Part shown: one piece after another, positions 25,524-33,015 of the stretch
Layout: each line of letters starts with the position of its first letter
Position numbering within the stretch: the stretch's first letter is position 1
Program-made: the position numbers and the translations under genes
Origin: Planctomycetota bacterium
GTDB lineage: Bacteria > Planctomycetota > UBA8742 > UBA2392
Length of the DNA: 64,000 bases
Assembly: GCA_020848275.1 (NCBI GenBank)
Contig: JADLAK010000006.1
Span: 62,001 to 126,000 of the forward strand
Direction: 5' to 3'
Notes under the pieces: model-generated
What the model was told of the DNA's origin: nothing
Seen by the model: only the letters and a program-made list of their open reading frames with translations
The model's database searches: none

Positions 25524-26894
25524 ATGCGTGTCCTGATTGTCGCCGCAAACCAGGAGCACAAACCGGACCCGGTCGTGCCCCTTGGCGCCGCATTTGTGGC
25601 CGGGGCGGCCCGTTCCGCGGGCCACGACGTTTGCCTGCTCGACGCCTGTTTTGAGGGCGAGGAGTTCCCGGTGCGCCTCGAAGAAACGTTGCGCCGCTTC
25701 GAGCCCCAGGTAGTCGGCGTTTCCCTGCGGAACATCGACAATACCGCATGGCCGCACGCGATGTCCTACCTGCCGGCCTACCGCCGCCTGATGGCGACGC
25801 TGCGACAAACCTCGCCGTCGGCGTGCGTGGTGCTGGGCGGATCCGCCTTCACCCTGATGCCCGAGGCGTTGATGGCCGACCTGACGCCTGATTTCGGCGT
25901 CATCGGGCCCGGCGAGGCCGCGTTTGCGGCGTTGCTCGCGGATATCAGCGCCGGTCGCCGCGGCAAAACCCGCGGGGCGGATTTCCAGAATTGCCTGCTG
26001 CGCGGCGAGCAATACCCGGCTGAGCCCGTGCGGCCCGCCTGGGACCTGTTGGACCTCGACAAGTATTACAGCCGTGGCGGCGCGTTGAACGTACAGACGA
26101 AACGAGGCTGTGCGTTCACCTGCAACTACTGTACTTATCCGCTGCTCGAGGGCTCTGTGAGCGTCGGGCAGGACGTGACGCTTGCCGTCGACGAACTTGA
26201 GCGACTTGCAGGCGCCTCGGGCGCTCGGCACTTCTTTGTCGTCGACAACACCTTCAACATGCCCCACGATCACGCCGTCGCCTTCTGCGAGCGCCTCGCC
26301 GCGCGCAAGCTCGACCTCGAGTGGACAGCCTATGTGACTCCGCGCGGCATGACGCCGGGTCTGGCGCGCATGATGGCCGCCGCGGGCTGCCGCAGTGTCG
26401 AGCTGGGAACAGACGCCGGCGCGCTCGAAACCCTGCGCGGCCTGGGCAAAAGTTTTGGCATCGACGACATAAAGCAGGCCTCGACCGCCCTGAAGTCGGC
26501 CGGGATCAAGTTTTCGCACTGCCTGATCATGGGCGGGCCGGGCGAAACCGCCGCCACGCTGGCGCAAACGGTGGAGTGCATTGTCGCCACGGAGCCGGAC
26601 TTCGTCATCGCGATGCTCGGCGTGCGGGTCTATCCGCGCACGCGCATCGCCCGCACGCTGGAGCGCCAGGGATGGATCGGCCGGGAGCGCATCGGCCTTG
26701 ACCCGGTTTTTTACATCGACCCCGCTGTGAGGGATTTGCTGGTGCCCTTTGCGCTCGATACGCGCAAGCAACGCTCGAACTGGTATTTCCCCGGGCTCGA
26801 GGGCGACCGTTGGCTGCGTTATTGGCGCAGGCAGCGCCAGCTTGGCGCCCGCGGCCCCCTGTGGGCGCTGCGTCCGGCGGCTGTCAGCCAATGA
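25524..26894 (+). CDS. B12-binding radical SAM protein
   Basis: The 456-residue protein has an N-terminal cobalamin-binding-like domain (MRVLIVAANQEHKPDPVVP through VVLGGSAFTLMP, about residues 1-140) followed by a radical SAM domain with KRGCAFTCNYCTYP. Class B members transfer methyl groups or rearrange carbon skeletons using cobalamin and SAM. The lower B12-ligand histidine motif (DxHxxG) is not seen, so base-off B12 binding may be altered. It is divergent from the porin gene and shares its putative operator. The substrate is unknown. Confidence 0.8.
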   Translation: MRVLIVAANQEHKPDPVVPLGAAFVAGAARSAGHDVCLLDACFEGEEFPVRLEETLRRFEPQVVGVSLRNIDNTAWPHAMSYLPAYRRLMATLRQTSPSACVVLGGSAFTLMPEALMADLTPDFGVIGPGEAAFAALLADISAGRRGKTRGADFQNCLLRGEQYPAEPVRPAWDLLDLDKYYSRGGALNVQTKRGCAFTCNYCTYPLLEGSVSVGQDVTLAVDELERLAGASGARHFFVVDNTFNMPHDHAVAFCERLAARKLDLEWTAYVTPRGMTPGLARMMAAAGCRSVELGTDAGALETLRGLGKSFGIDDIKQASTALKSAGIKFSHCLIMGGPGETAATLAQTVECIVATEPDFVIAMLGVRVYPRTRIARTLERQGWIGRERIGLDPVFYIDPAVRDLLVPFALDTRKQRSNWYFPGLEGDRWLRYWRRQRQLGARGPLWALRPAAVSQ

Positions 26895-26900
26895 TGGAGA

Positions 26901-27374
26901 TTATTTCGCCCAGCCGGGGATTGCCGCGGCCTGCTTCACCCACGCGGTCATTTGCGCTTCGTCGAGATCGTCCTCATGGATGTCTAACCAGCGCGCTTCC
27001 TTGCCCGTGCCTCCGGTAGGAACCGGCTTAAGCGATGTGCCCCGGAAGAACGTCACTTTGATGTAGCGGGTGAAAACGTGGAAGCCCAGGAACCAGCCCT
27101 GGCCTTCGACGCCGTAAAACGGCGAGTTCCACTTTACCGCTTTGCGCACCCCGGGGACGGCGCGAACGATCAGCGCGTCAAGTCGGCGCCCGACGGCGGA
27201 CTTCCAGCCCGGCATGGCCGCGATGTAGGCCTGCACCGGCGCGTCGCCCTCGGCCTTGGATATTTGCGGGTTGCCGCCGGAAAGCAGTTTGACCGGCCCG
27301 GCCTTTTTAGCCTTCGGCGGCGACTTGGCGTTCGGCCCCGTCTTGCGTGGCTTGTTCGTGAGGGACTTTCTCAT
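26901..27374 (-). CDS. DUF1801 protein, longer copy
   Basis: The 157-residue protein has a Lys/Pro-rich N terminus and a DUF1801 core: VRKAVKWNSPFYGVEGQGWFLGFHVFTRYIKVTFFRG. The function of DUF1801 is unknown; structures show a small alpha/beta fold. The ATG at 27374 overlaps the upstream stop (TGATG), so it is translationally coupled to a second DUF1801 gene. Converges with the radical SAM gene. Confidence 0.8.
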   Translation of the reverse strand: MRKSLTNKPRKTGPNAKSPPKAKKAGPVKLLSGGNPQISKAEGDAPVQAYIAAMPGWKSAVGRRLDALIVRAVPGVRKAVKWNSPFYGVEGQGWFLGFHVFTRYIKVTFFRGTSLKPVPTGGTGKEARWLDIHEDDLDEAQMTAWVKQAAAIPGWAK

Positions 27375-27748
27375 CACTTTTTCTTTCCGGACGAATTGAG
27401 TGCGACCGCGGCGCGGATGAGTTCCTGAAACGCCGGTTCGTTCAGCTTGTCGCCCTGCCGAATATCAATGGCGCGCCTGACATTGCCGTCCTTGCCGGCA
27501 TTGAACAATCTCGCGGGGTCCTTCAGCGCGGCGCCCCTGGCAAAAGTCAGCTTCACCGCATCCTTGTAAGTCTCCCCGGTGCAGATCATCCCGTCATGGG
27601 ACCAGACGGGAACTCCCGCCGTGTTGGTGGGCTTGCGCCACTTCACTTCCTCGACGACGTCGGGGTCGGCTTGCTTGATCAGCACGCGTACGCGGCCAAG
27701 CACGTCTGCGCGCCAGTCAACTTCGTTTTTTGCGGCGGCTTTTTTCAT
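27374..27748 (-). CDS. DUF1801 protein, shorter copy
   Basis: The 124-residue protein is a second DUF1801-type protein (VVEEVKWRKPTNTAGVPVWSHDGMICTGETYKDAVKLTF). It overlaps the AlkC-like gene upstream by four bases and its paralogue downstream by one base, so the three genes form one translational unit. Function unknown. Confidence 0.82.
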   Translation of the reverse strand: MKKAAAKNEVDWRADVLGRVRVLIKQADPDVVEEVKWRKPTNTAGVPVWSHDGMICTGETYKDAVKLTFARGAALKDPARLFNAGKDGNVRRAIDIRQGDKLNEPAFQELIRAAVALNSSGKKK

Positions 27749-28869
27749 CTAGCCCTCACGTGGAAACTGCCTGCGGGCAGGCGCGAGCCGTTGACGAGCA
27801 CGTCGACGGCGTGTTTGCCCGGTTGCGGCACACGCGTGGTGTGGACCGCCAGTGAAAATCGCGTCTCGAAGGCCGCAGTGCCTTTGGCGGGCAGTGTCAG
27901 GCGTTTCAGCTTCAACACCTTGGGTGACGCGCCGCCGCTCTTCTTGCGGAAGTGCACGGCGACATCAACCAGCAGTTCCTGCGGTTTTGAGGCCGTGCTG
28001 CGCAGTTCAAAGGTCATGCGCACCTTGCCGCCGATCACCACCTTGCGCGGCTCGAAGCGCACGTTTTCGAGGCTGACCGCGGCCTTGCCGCCAAAGCCAA
28101 GCAGCTTCAGCGCCGCACCGTCGCCGCGTTTGATCGCACCTCGCAGGGCGTGTTCGACCAGCGCCCGGCGCTCTGCGGACGCATCCTTGAGCCACGCTGC
28201 GCAGGTGCGATTCAGCAACTCCGGGTAAACCTTGCCGAGGTCGTTGAGGCTGTTAGCGACGCTGCGGCGCACGACGCTGGCCGGGTCGTCTTTGAGCAAC
28301 TCGAGAAGCGCCAGCACGCGTTGCGGGTTGGCGTCGAGCCACGGCACGCGCATGGCCCAGGGCAGGCGCAGGCGTGTGCCTTCACTGACCAGCCGCCTCA
28401 CGTGGGCGTTTTTGTCCCGCGCCCAGCCGCGCAGGACGGCAAAGACGCGTTCGGGATCAGCTTTGATGTAGGGGCGGATGCTGGCCTCGGCGCTGAAGCG
28501 TTTGGTGAGTTCGTACTGCGCGCGCATCGAGAGGTCGAAGTGGTCGAGCCCGCGTTCGGCGACAATCATGGTGTGCGGCAGATAAAAGAACGGCGCGAGG
28601 CCGACACCGAGCAGTTCGTCGGTCGCGTGCTCGGGGCCCAGCGAACGAAGCAGGACGTCGACGGCTTCGGGGTACGACGGCGGCAAATGGTCGTAGAGCA
28701 CGCGTGCGATGTGGCGGCCGCGGTCGAGGAGTTCCAGGGCGTCCAGCCCCTTGCACGCGCCCGCGATGAAGGCGTTGCGTGCGAACTTGGGATGGACGCG
28801 CGCGATCTCGCCCGCCAGGCGGCGGACGAGACCGGGCGAAAAGAAACTCTTGAGCGTGTACTCGGCCAT
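27745..28869 (-). CDS. alkC: AlkC-type DNA alkylation-repair glycosylase
   Basis: The 374-residue protein has ALK/HEAT-like helical repeats (about residues 1-265; for example ASIRPYIKADPERVFAVLRGWARDKNAHVRRLVSEGTR split over two repeats). A C-terminal beta-rich, Ig-like segment follows (about 275-374, NVRFEPRKVVIGGKVRMTFEL). That arrangement is characteristic of AlkC, which removes alkylated bases such as 3-methyladenine and 3-methylcytosine without flipping them out. The start at 28869 is the first ATG before the conserved helices. It heads a unit with two DUF1801 genes. Confidence 0.82.
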   Translation of the reverse strand: MAEYTLKSFFSPGLVRRLAGEIARVHPKFARNAFIAGACKGLDALELLDRGRHIARVLYDHLPPSYPEAVDVLLRSLGPEHATDELLGVGLAPFFYLPHTMIVAERGLDHFDLSMRAQYELTKRFSAEASIRPYIKADPERVFAVLRGWARDKNAHVRRLVSEGTRLRLPWAMRVPWLDANPQRVLALLELLKDDPASVVRRSVANSLNDLGKVYPELLNRTCAAWLKDASAERRALVEHALRGAIKRGDGAALKLLGFGGKAAVSLENVRFEPRKVVIGGKVRMTFELRSTASKPQELLVDVAVHFRKKSGGASPKVLKLKRLTLPAKGTAAFETRFSLAVHTTRVPQPGKHAVDVLVNGSRLPAGSFHVRAR

Positions 28870-28881
28870 CGCGTTCCTTGG

Positions 28882-29478
28882 CTAGTGCGCGTGACGCGCG
28901 AGGCGCGTTTCAAGGTGCCGCCGCACGTCGCGCCATTCGCCGGCGAGAATGCTGTAGAGCACGCTGTCGCGCACGGTGCCATCGCGACGCGCGGCGTGGT
29001 GGCGCAGAACGCCGTCTCTTTTTGCGCCCAGCGCCTCGATGGCGCGCTGCGACGCAAAGTTGAAATTGTCGGTGCGCAGGCCGACGACCTTGCAGCCAAG
29101 GGTGTCAAAGGCGTGTTTGAGCAGGATCAGCTTGCAGGTCGTGTTGACGTGGCTGCGCTGCCGGCTTTTGGCGTACCAGGTATAGCCGATCTCGACGCGG
29201 TCGATGCGCGCGACGATGTCGTGGTAACGCGTCGTGCCGACGATGCTGCCGCCCGCCAGTTCGCGCACCGCCCAGGGCAGCATGTGCCCGTCTTTCAGGC
29301 CGGCCAGCGCGTCGGCGATGTACTTCTCGACCTGGCCGGGCTCAGGAACCGAGGTGAACCAGAGTTCCCAGAGTTTGCCGTCGGCCGCCGCAGCGGTGAG
29401 GCCATCGCGATGCTCGTGAGTCAGGGGCTCAAGGCGAATGCCGGGGCCTTCGAGCACGATGGGACGAGGATCAATCAT
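28882..29478 (-). CDS. GNAT acetyltransferase, RimJ/RimL-like
   Basis: The 198-residue protein matches the GNAT group that acetylates protein N termini or small molecules. It contains IRLEPLTHEHRDGL, the acetyl-CoA region YTWYAKSRQRSHVNTTCKLILLKHAF, and NFASQRAIEALGAKRDGVLR. Substrate unknown. The stop is 12 bases before the alkC start on the same strand, so they may be cotranscribed. Confidence 0.88.
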   Translation of the reverse strand: MIDPRPIVLEGPGIRLEPLTHEHRDGLTAAAADGKLWELWFTSVPEPGQVEKYIADALAGLKDGHMLPWAVRELAGGSIVGTTRYHDIVARIDRVEIGYTWYAKSRQRSHVNTTCKLILLKHAFDTLGCKVVGLRTDNFNFASQRAIEALGAKRDGVLRHHAARRDGTVRDSVLYSILAGEWRDVRRHLETRLARHAH

Positions 29479-29518
29479 GGGTTCCCTTTTTTCAGGCCAA
29501 TGCCCGCAGACCGCCCGG

Positions 29519-29965
29519 CTATTTCTTTTTCTTCGATTTGGCCTGGTCTTCGATCTTGGCGCGCAGACGGTCTTCTTGCTCGCGCAGTTCCGGCGTCATC
29601 GCATCGCCGAAGTCCTCGGCGCTGAAAACCCGGCGCAGCTCGAGTTCAGCTTCCTCGCCGGGCATCGGGTCGGGGCAGCGGCGCGCCCACTCCACGGCTT
29701 CGTCCATGGACTTCACCTGCCACATCCAGTAACCCGCGATGAGGTCCCGGGTGTTGCTGAAGGGGCCGTCGATGACGGTGCGCTTGCCGCCCGAAAACTT
29801 GATGCGCTTGCCTTTGCCGCTGGGGTGCAGTCCTTCGCCGGAAAGCATGATGCCGGCCTTGACGAGTTCCTCGTTGTACTTCCCCATCGCGGCAAGCAGT
29901 TGCTCGCCGGGCATGACGCCTGCTTCGCTATTCTTGGTCGCTTTGACGATCACCATGACTTTCAT
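29519..29965 (-). CDS. YCII-related (DGPF) domain protein
   Basis: The 148-residue protein has the YCII/DGPF-type core: MKVMVIVKATKNSEAGVMPG, LSGEGLHPSGKGKRIKF and VIDGPFSNTRDLIAGYWMWQ. Such small alpha/beta proteins often accompany sigma factors, but none is adjacent here. The C terminus is Lys-rich. It may be cotranscribed with the acetyltransferase gene. Confidence 0.88.
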   Translation of the reverse strand: MKVMVIVKATKNSEAGVMPGEQLLAAMGKYNEELVKAGIMLSGEGLHPSGKGKRIKFSGGKRTVIDGPFSNTRDLIAGYWMWQVKSMDEAVEWARRCPDPMPGEEAELELRRVFSAEDFGDAMTPELREQEDRLRAKIEDQAKSKKKK

Positions 29966-29985
29966 GGCCGTGTCCTTTCGGTGGG

Positions 29986-30405
29986 TTAGCGATTCTTACC
30001 GGCTTTCTTTGCAGGCTTCTTTGCGGCGGATTTTTTTGCCGCAGATTTCTTCGCCGGCTTCTTGGAATACTTGGGTTCGTAAAGCTGGATCGTGATGCCG
30101 CCCGGCGCCTTGAAAAATGTGACGAAGCCGTAGCCGTGGTCCTCGACGGGTTTAACAAACTCCACGCCGCGCTTTTTCATATCGGCGACGGTGCCGTGGA
30201 TATCGTCGCAATAGAACGAGACGTTGTGTTCGCCGGGCTCCACGCCGTGGTCGATCGGATGAACGCCGATGTCACCCTCGGCGAAGTCGAATATCCACCA
30301 GCCCTCGCCGATGTCGACGCCGGGCAGCTTGACCTTGTCCTTGAAGAACGCGCGGGCCGCCTCGGCCTCGCTCGAATAAAACAGACCGTGTACGCCTCGA
30401 ATCAT
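29986..30405 (-). CDS. Glyoxalase/VOC-superfamily protein with a lysine-rich tail
   Basis: The 139-residue protein has one VOC fold (MIRGVHGLFYSSEAEAARAFF, WWIFDFAEGDIGVHP, GYGFVTFFKAPGGITIQLYEP). A 27-residue tail of repeated KKSAAKKSAAKKPAKKA follows. Metal ligands of the classic His/Glu type are plausible but incomplete. The ATG at 30405 is chosen because the fold starts there and a GGAGACGGAC site precedes it. The Lys/Ala tail could bind nucleic acid (inference). Confidence 0.82.
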   Translation of the reverse strand: MIRGVHGLFYSSEAEAARAFFKDKVKLPGVDIGEGWWIFDFAEGDIGVHPIDHGVEPGEHNVSFYCDDIHGTVADMKKRGVEFVKPVEDHGYGFVTFFKAPGGITIQLYEPKYSKKPAKKSAAKKSAAKKPAKKAGKNR

Positions 30406-30522
30406 GTCCGTCTCCGGTAAGGTTGGCCGCAAATTAACTGTTTTGCGGGCGGGTGCCAGACTGCCGGGCAGGGGCCGTCGTTTCAGGCACATAAAGCTAC
30501 ATCAAGGCCGAAAAAGCACTAA

Positions 30523-30635
30523 CACTACAACGCTGGATTCCCGGCGCCGGCCGCAAGGCCGGGGGAAAAACGAGAGTCTAACGTTACTCCGCGCCCTGGC
30601 GGTCGGGGCTGAACTACGAATCCAGCGTTGTAGTG
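30523..30635. repeat. Hairpin element with perfect 18-bp inverted ends
   Basis: CACTACAACGCTGGATTC at 30523-30540 is repeated as a perfect inverted copy at 30618-30635, enclosing 77 bases. The rest of the VOC-DoxX gap (30406-30683) shows only the DoxX ribosome site AAGGAG. The element could fold as a cruciform or long hairpin and may be a small mobile or regulatory repeat. No second copy was noticed in the window. Confidence 0.8.
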
Positions 30636-30683
30636 CTAAGATGAAGTCAAATCCGGGCGCAGCGTCCCTAATAAGGAGATTTC

Positions 30684-31139
30684 ATGCCGCGCGAAGGTTC
30701 CCAACGGATTATCCATGTACTGCTTTGGATCGCGCAGGTGCTTTTGGCCGCGGCGTTTTTGGCCATCGGCCTGGTCAAACTGTTTGTCCCGACCGCCGAG
30801 ATGCCCTCGCAACTCGCCTGGACCGGCGACGTCCCGCCGATGATGCTGCGCGTCAACGGCCTGGCCGAGGTGTTTGGCGCCGTCGGCCTGATTGCCCCCA
30901 GCGCGTTGCGTGTCGCCCCACGCCTGACGTCGCTGGCCGGCGCCGGGCTCGCTTTGATCATGGCCATGGCGATGGGTTTTCGGCTGGCGCGCGAAGAAAT
31001 GTACGTGTGGCCCGTCAACGCCACGCTGATGCTGCTGTCGGCATTTGTCGCCTGGGGCCGCGCGTTCTGGGCGCCGATTTTGTCGCGCCGCCGCGACGAA
31101 GCCGTCTCGGCGCTGCGGCAGCAAATGGCGAACGTATAA
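30684..31139 (+). CDS. DoxX-family membrane protein
   Basis: The 151-residue protein has four hydrophobic helices (about residues 9-30, 50-70, 78-98, 105-125) and the DoxX-like segment AAFLAIGLVKLFVP. DoxX-like proteins are small quinone- or thiosulfate-linked, or uncharacterised, membrane proteins. An AAGGAGA ribosome site lies just upstream. It converges with the regulator gene. Confidence 0.82.
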   Translation: MPREGSQRIIHVLLWIAQVLLAAAFLAIGLVKLFVPTAEMPSQLAWTGDVPPMMLRVNGLAEVFGAVGLIAPSALRVAPRLTSLAGAGLALIMAMAMGFRLAREEMYVWPVNATLMLLSAFVAWGRAFWAPILSRRRDEAVSALRQQMANV

Positions 31140-31143
31140 CCGC

Positions 31144-32619
31144 TCAGGTTGCCGTGTACGCCACCAGTCCGCGCTGGCGCGCGTATTGGGCGAATTCGCG
31201 CGCGCGGCGGCCAAGTTCGCTCTCCGGCGCTGTCAGCATCGCCGCATTGCGCCAGTGGATGCGCCGCCAGTTGTAGTCCTGCTGCATCAGCGCCGCCGAG
31301 GCAACCCGCATTTCCTCGGCTTCCTCCAGCGCCTTGCGCGCGCCGCGCGTGTCCCCCGCCAACCGCAATAGCTGAGTGCGCATCACGGGCCCGGGGAAAT
31401 CCGGCAGGCCGCGCAGCGTGCCGTCCTGAGCCTCGAAGCGTTCGGCCTCGCGCCAGGTTTTCAGCGCGGCGGCGTGGCGGCCCTCGAGCGCGGCGATGTG
31501 CGCCTCGGCGATTTTTTCTTTCGGCGGGCTGTAGTCGCGGCGCGACATGCGTTCGTCGCGGCGCCACAGTGCGCGCACCTGGTCGGGGTCCATGCACCAG
31601 GGCGTAAGCAGCAGCAGCCGGCGTATGACGGTAAACGACGCGTCAGGATCGGCGGCGGCGGCGGAGAGTTCGAGCGCGCCTGAAATGTAGAGGGCGTAGG
31701 CCGCCGAGACTTTGAGGTTGTCGCGTAACGAACCCGCCGGCGTGGCGCTCATCGCCTGCGTGATACGCGGCAGGCCGTGGCCGATGTCGTCAAGGCCGAC
31801 AAGCACCCAGCCGTAGAGGCCGTTGAAGGAATGCCAGGACGGCCACTTCTGCGCGTTTGGCGCGAGGATTTCAGCCACGCGCGCGTAGCGTGCGGCGTCG
31901 GCTGAGCGCCCGAGGCGGTCAAGCGTGGCGATAATCGAGATCGCGCTCTGGAAGGTTTCCTCGTTCATTTCGCCCGTGGCCGGCAGCGCCGATACGAACG
32001 CGCGCAGGATGTGGCGCAGAGATTCTTCGGGGCTGCCCCAGGCGTATTCGTGGCGTGCGTGAAGCTTCTCGTGGCGGATCTGCATCGCGGCGTCGGGACA
32101 CAGGCGCGAAATCTGCTCGGCGGCCTGGCGCAGGCGCGTTGCGGCCGCCTGTTCGTGGTTGTCCATGGCCGCGGTCCAGTCGGCGAGCACCTTGTCGTAG
32201 GTGGCGCGGCTTTGCGAGGCGAGTTTTTCGCGCAGGCGCTCATAGACCTCGAGCGTTTCGCTGAGTTCGCGCAGGTTCTTGGCGTCCTGGCGGCCGGCCA
32301 GCGCGCCGAGGCGAAGTTTGCTGATGCGGCCCATGGCCTGCACCAGCTCGATCAGGCCGCGGCCCATCGTGGCCTGGTCGGAACGCACGTCGGCGATCCA
32401 GGGTGTGCCCTCGCCCAGCACCAGCCACGAGGTGTTGACGCCGAATTCGCGCGCGATGTCGGCCACAAACGCGGCTGGAATGCGGTTTGAGCGCATGTAG
32501 CGGCTGACGGTGCTGCGGCGCAGGTTGAGCCGGCGCGCGATCTCGGCCTGCGAGTAACGCTGCGCGACCTCGGCCAGGCGCACGCGGATTTCCGCCTCGA
32601 CCTTGTTGCTGTTCGGCAT
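31144..32619 (-). CDS. Large HTH regulator with helical-repeat C terminus
   Basis: The 491-residue protein begins with an Xre-like helix-turn-helix (RYSQAEIARRLNLRRSTVSRYMRSNRIPAAFV, split by loops; about residues 15-50). A long all-helical, TPR-like region follows up to the C terminus (for example RRDYSPPKEKIAEAHIAAL). It is likely a cytoplasmic DNA-binding regulator that senses a ligand or partner through its repeats. The ATG at 32619 is chosen because the HTH starts soon after. It is divergent from a gene pair encoding a small membrane protein and a giant secreted protein, which it may control. Confidence 0.72.
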   Translation of the reverse strand: MPNSNKVEAEIRVRLAEVAQRYSQAEIARRLNLRRSTVSRYMRSNRIPAAFVADIAREFGVNTSWLVLGEGTPWIADVRSDQATMGRGLIELVQAMGRISKLRLGALAGRQDAKNLRELSETLEVYERLREKLASQSRATYDKVLADWTAAMDNHEQAAATRLRQAAEQISRLCPDAAMQIRHEKLHARHEYAWGSPEESLRHILRAFVSALPATGEMNEETFQSAISIIATLDRLGRSADAARYARVAEILAPNAQKWPSWHSFNGLYGWVLVGLDDIGHGLPRITQAMSATPAGSLRDNLKVSAAYALYISGALELSAAAADPDASFTVIRRLLLLTPWCMDPDQVRALWRRDERMSRRDYSPPKEKIAEAHIAALEGRHAAALKTWREAERFEAQDGTLRGLPDFPGPVMRTQLLRLAGDTRGARKALEEAEEMRVASAALMQQDYNWRRIHWRNAAMLTAPESELGRRAREFAQYARQRGLVAYTAT

Positions 32620-32760
32620 CGCGGTTTCTCCAGTTCCCGTTTGGCACCAGCAAGTCACACCACTTCAAGGGTATGTGATGCCTTTTCGGTAACATCCTTG
32701 CAAGCCATTGACGGGATTGCCGGAACCGAACGGGAACAGGGAACAGGGGCAAGGGCGGCC
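32620..32760. promoter_or_regulatory. Divergent promoter region
   Basis: The 141-base gap between the HTH regulator and the small membrane protein gene presumably contains both promoters. No clear palindromic operator was recognised beyond CACTTCAAGGGT-like AT-richer sequence near 32660-32700. Confidence 0.3.
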
Positions 32761-33012
32761 ATGAACTCAGGGGCAAGATTGCTTGGACTGCTGGTGTTGG
32801 CATGCGGCCTGTTCGCGAGCAGCGCGAGCGCGCAGTCGCCGCACCCGCAAGCCTCCGCTTTGACAGGCCGTTCGTGCCATGCCAGCGCGCCGATTGAAGG
32901 CGCCGCTGTGCTGGCGGTGCTGATCGTGTTGTTTGCCGTGGTGGTGTTCCGGGCGCTTAAGAAGTCCAACAAAACCAATAACCCTGACGGGGATATTCCA
33001 GAAGAAGGTTAA
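32761..33012 (+). CDS. Small secreted/membrane protein
   Basis: The 84-residue protein has a signal-peptide-like start (LLGLLVLACGLFASSASAQ), a short loop with one Cys (TGRSCHASAPIEG), a second transmembrane helix (about residues 45-65), and a charged tail. No known family was recognised. The ATG at 32761 is chosen because the hydrophobic N terminus begins there. It ends four bases before the giant secreted protein gene, so the two are probably cotranscribed. Confidence 0.6.
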   Translation: MNSGARLLGLLVLACGLFASSASAQSPHPQASALTGRSCHASAPIEGAAVLAVLIVLFAVVVFRALKKSNKTNNPDGDIPEEG

Positions 33013-33015
33013 CCC

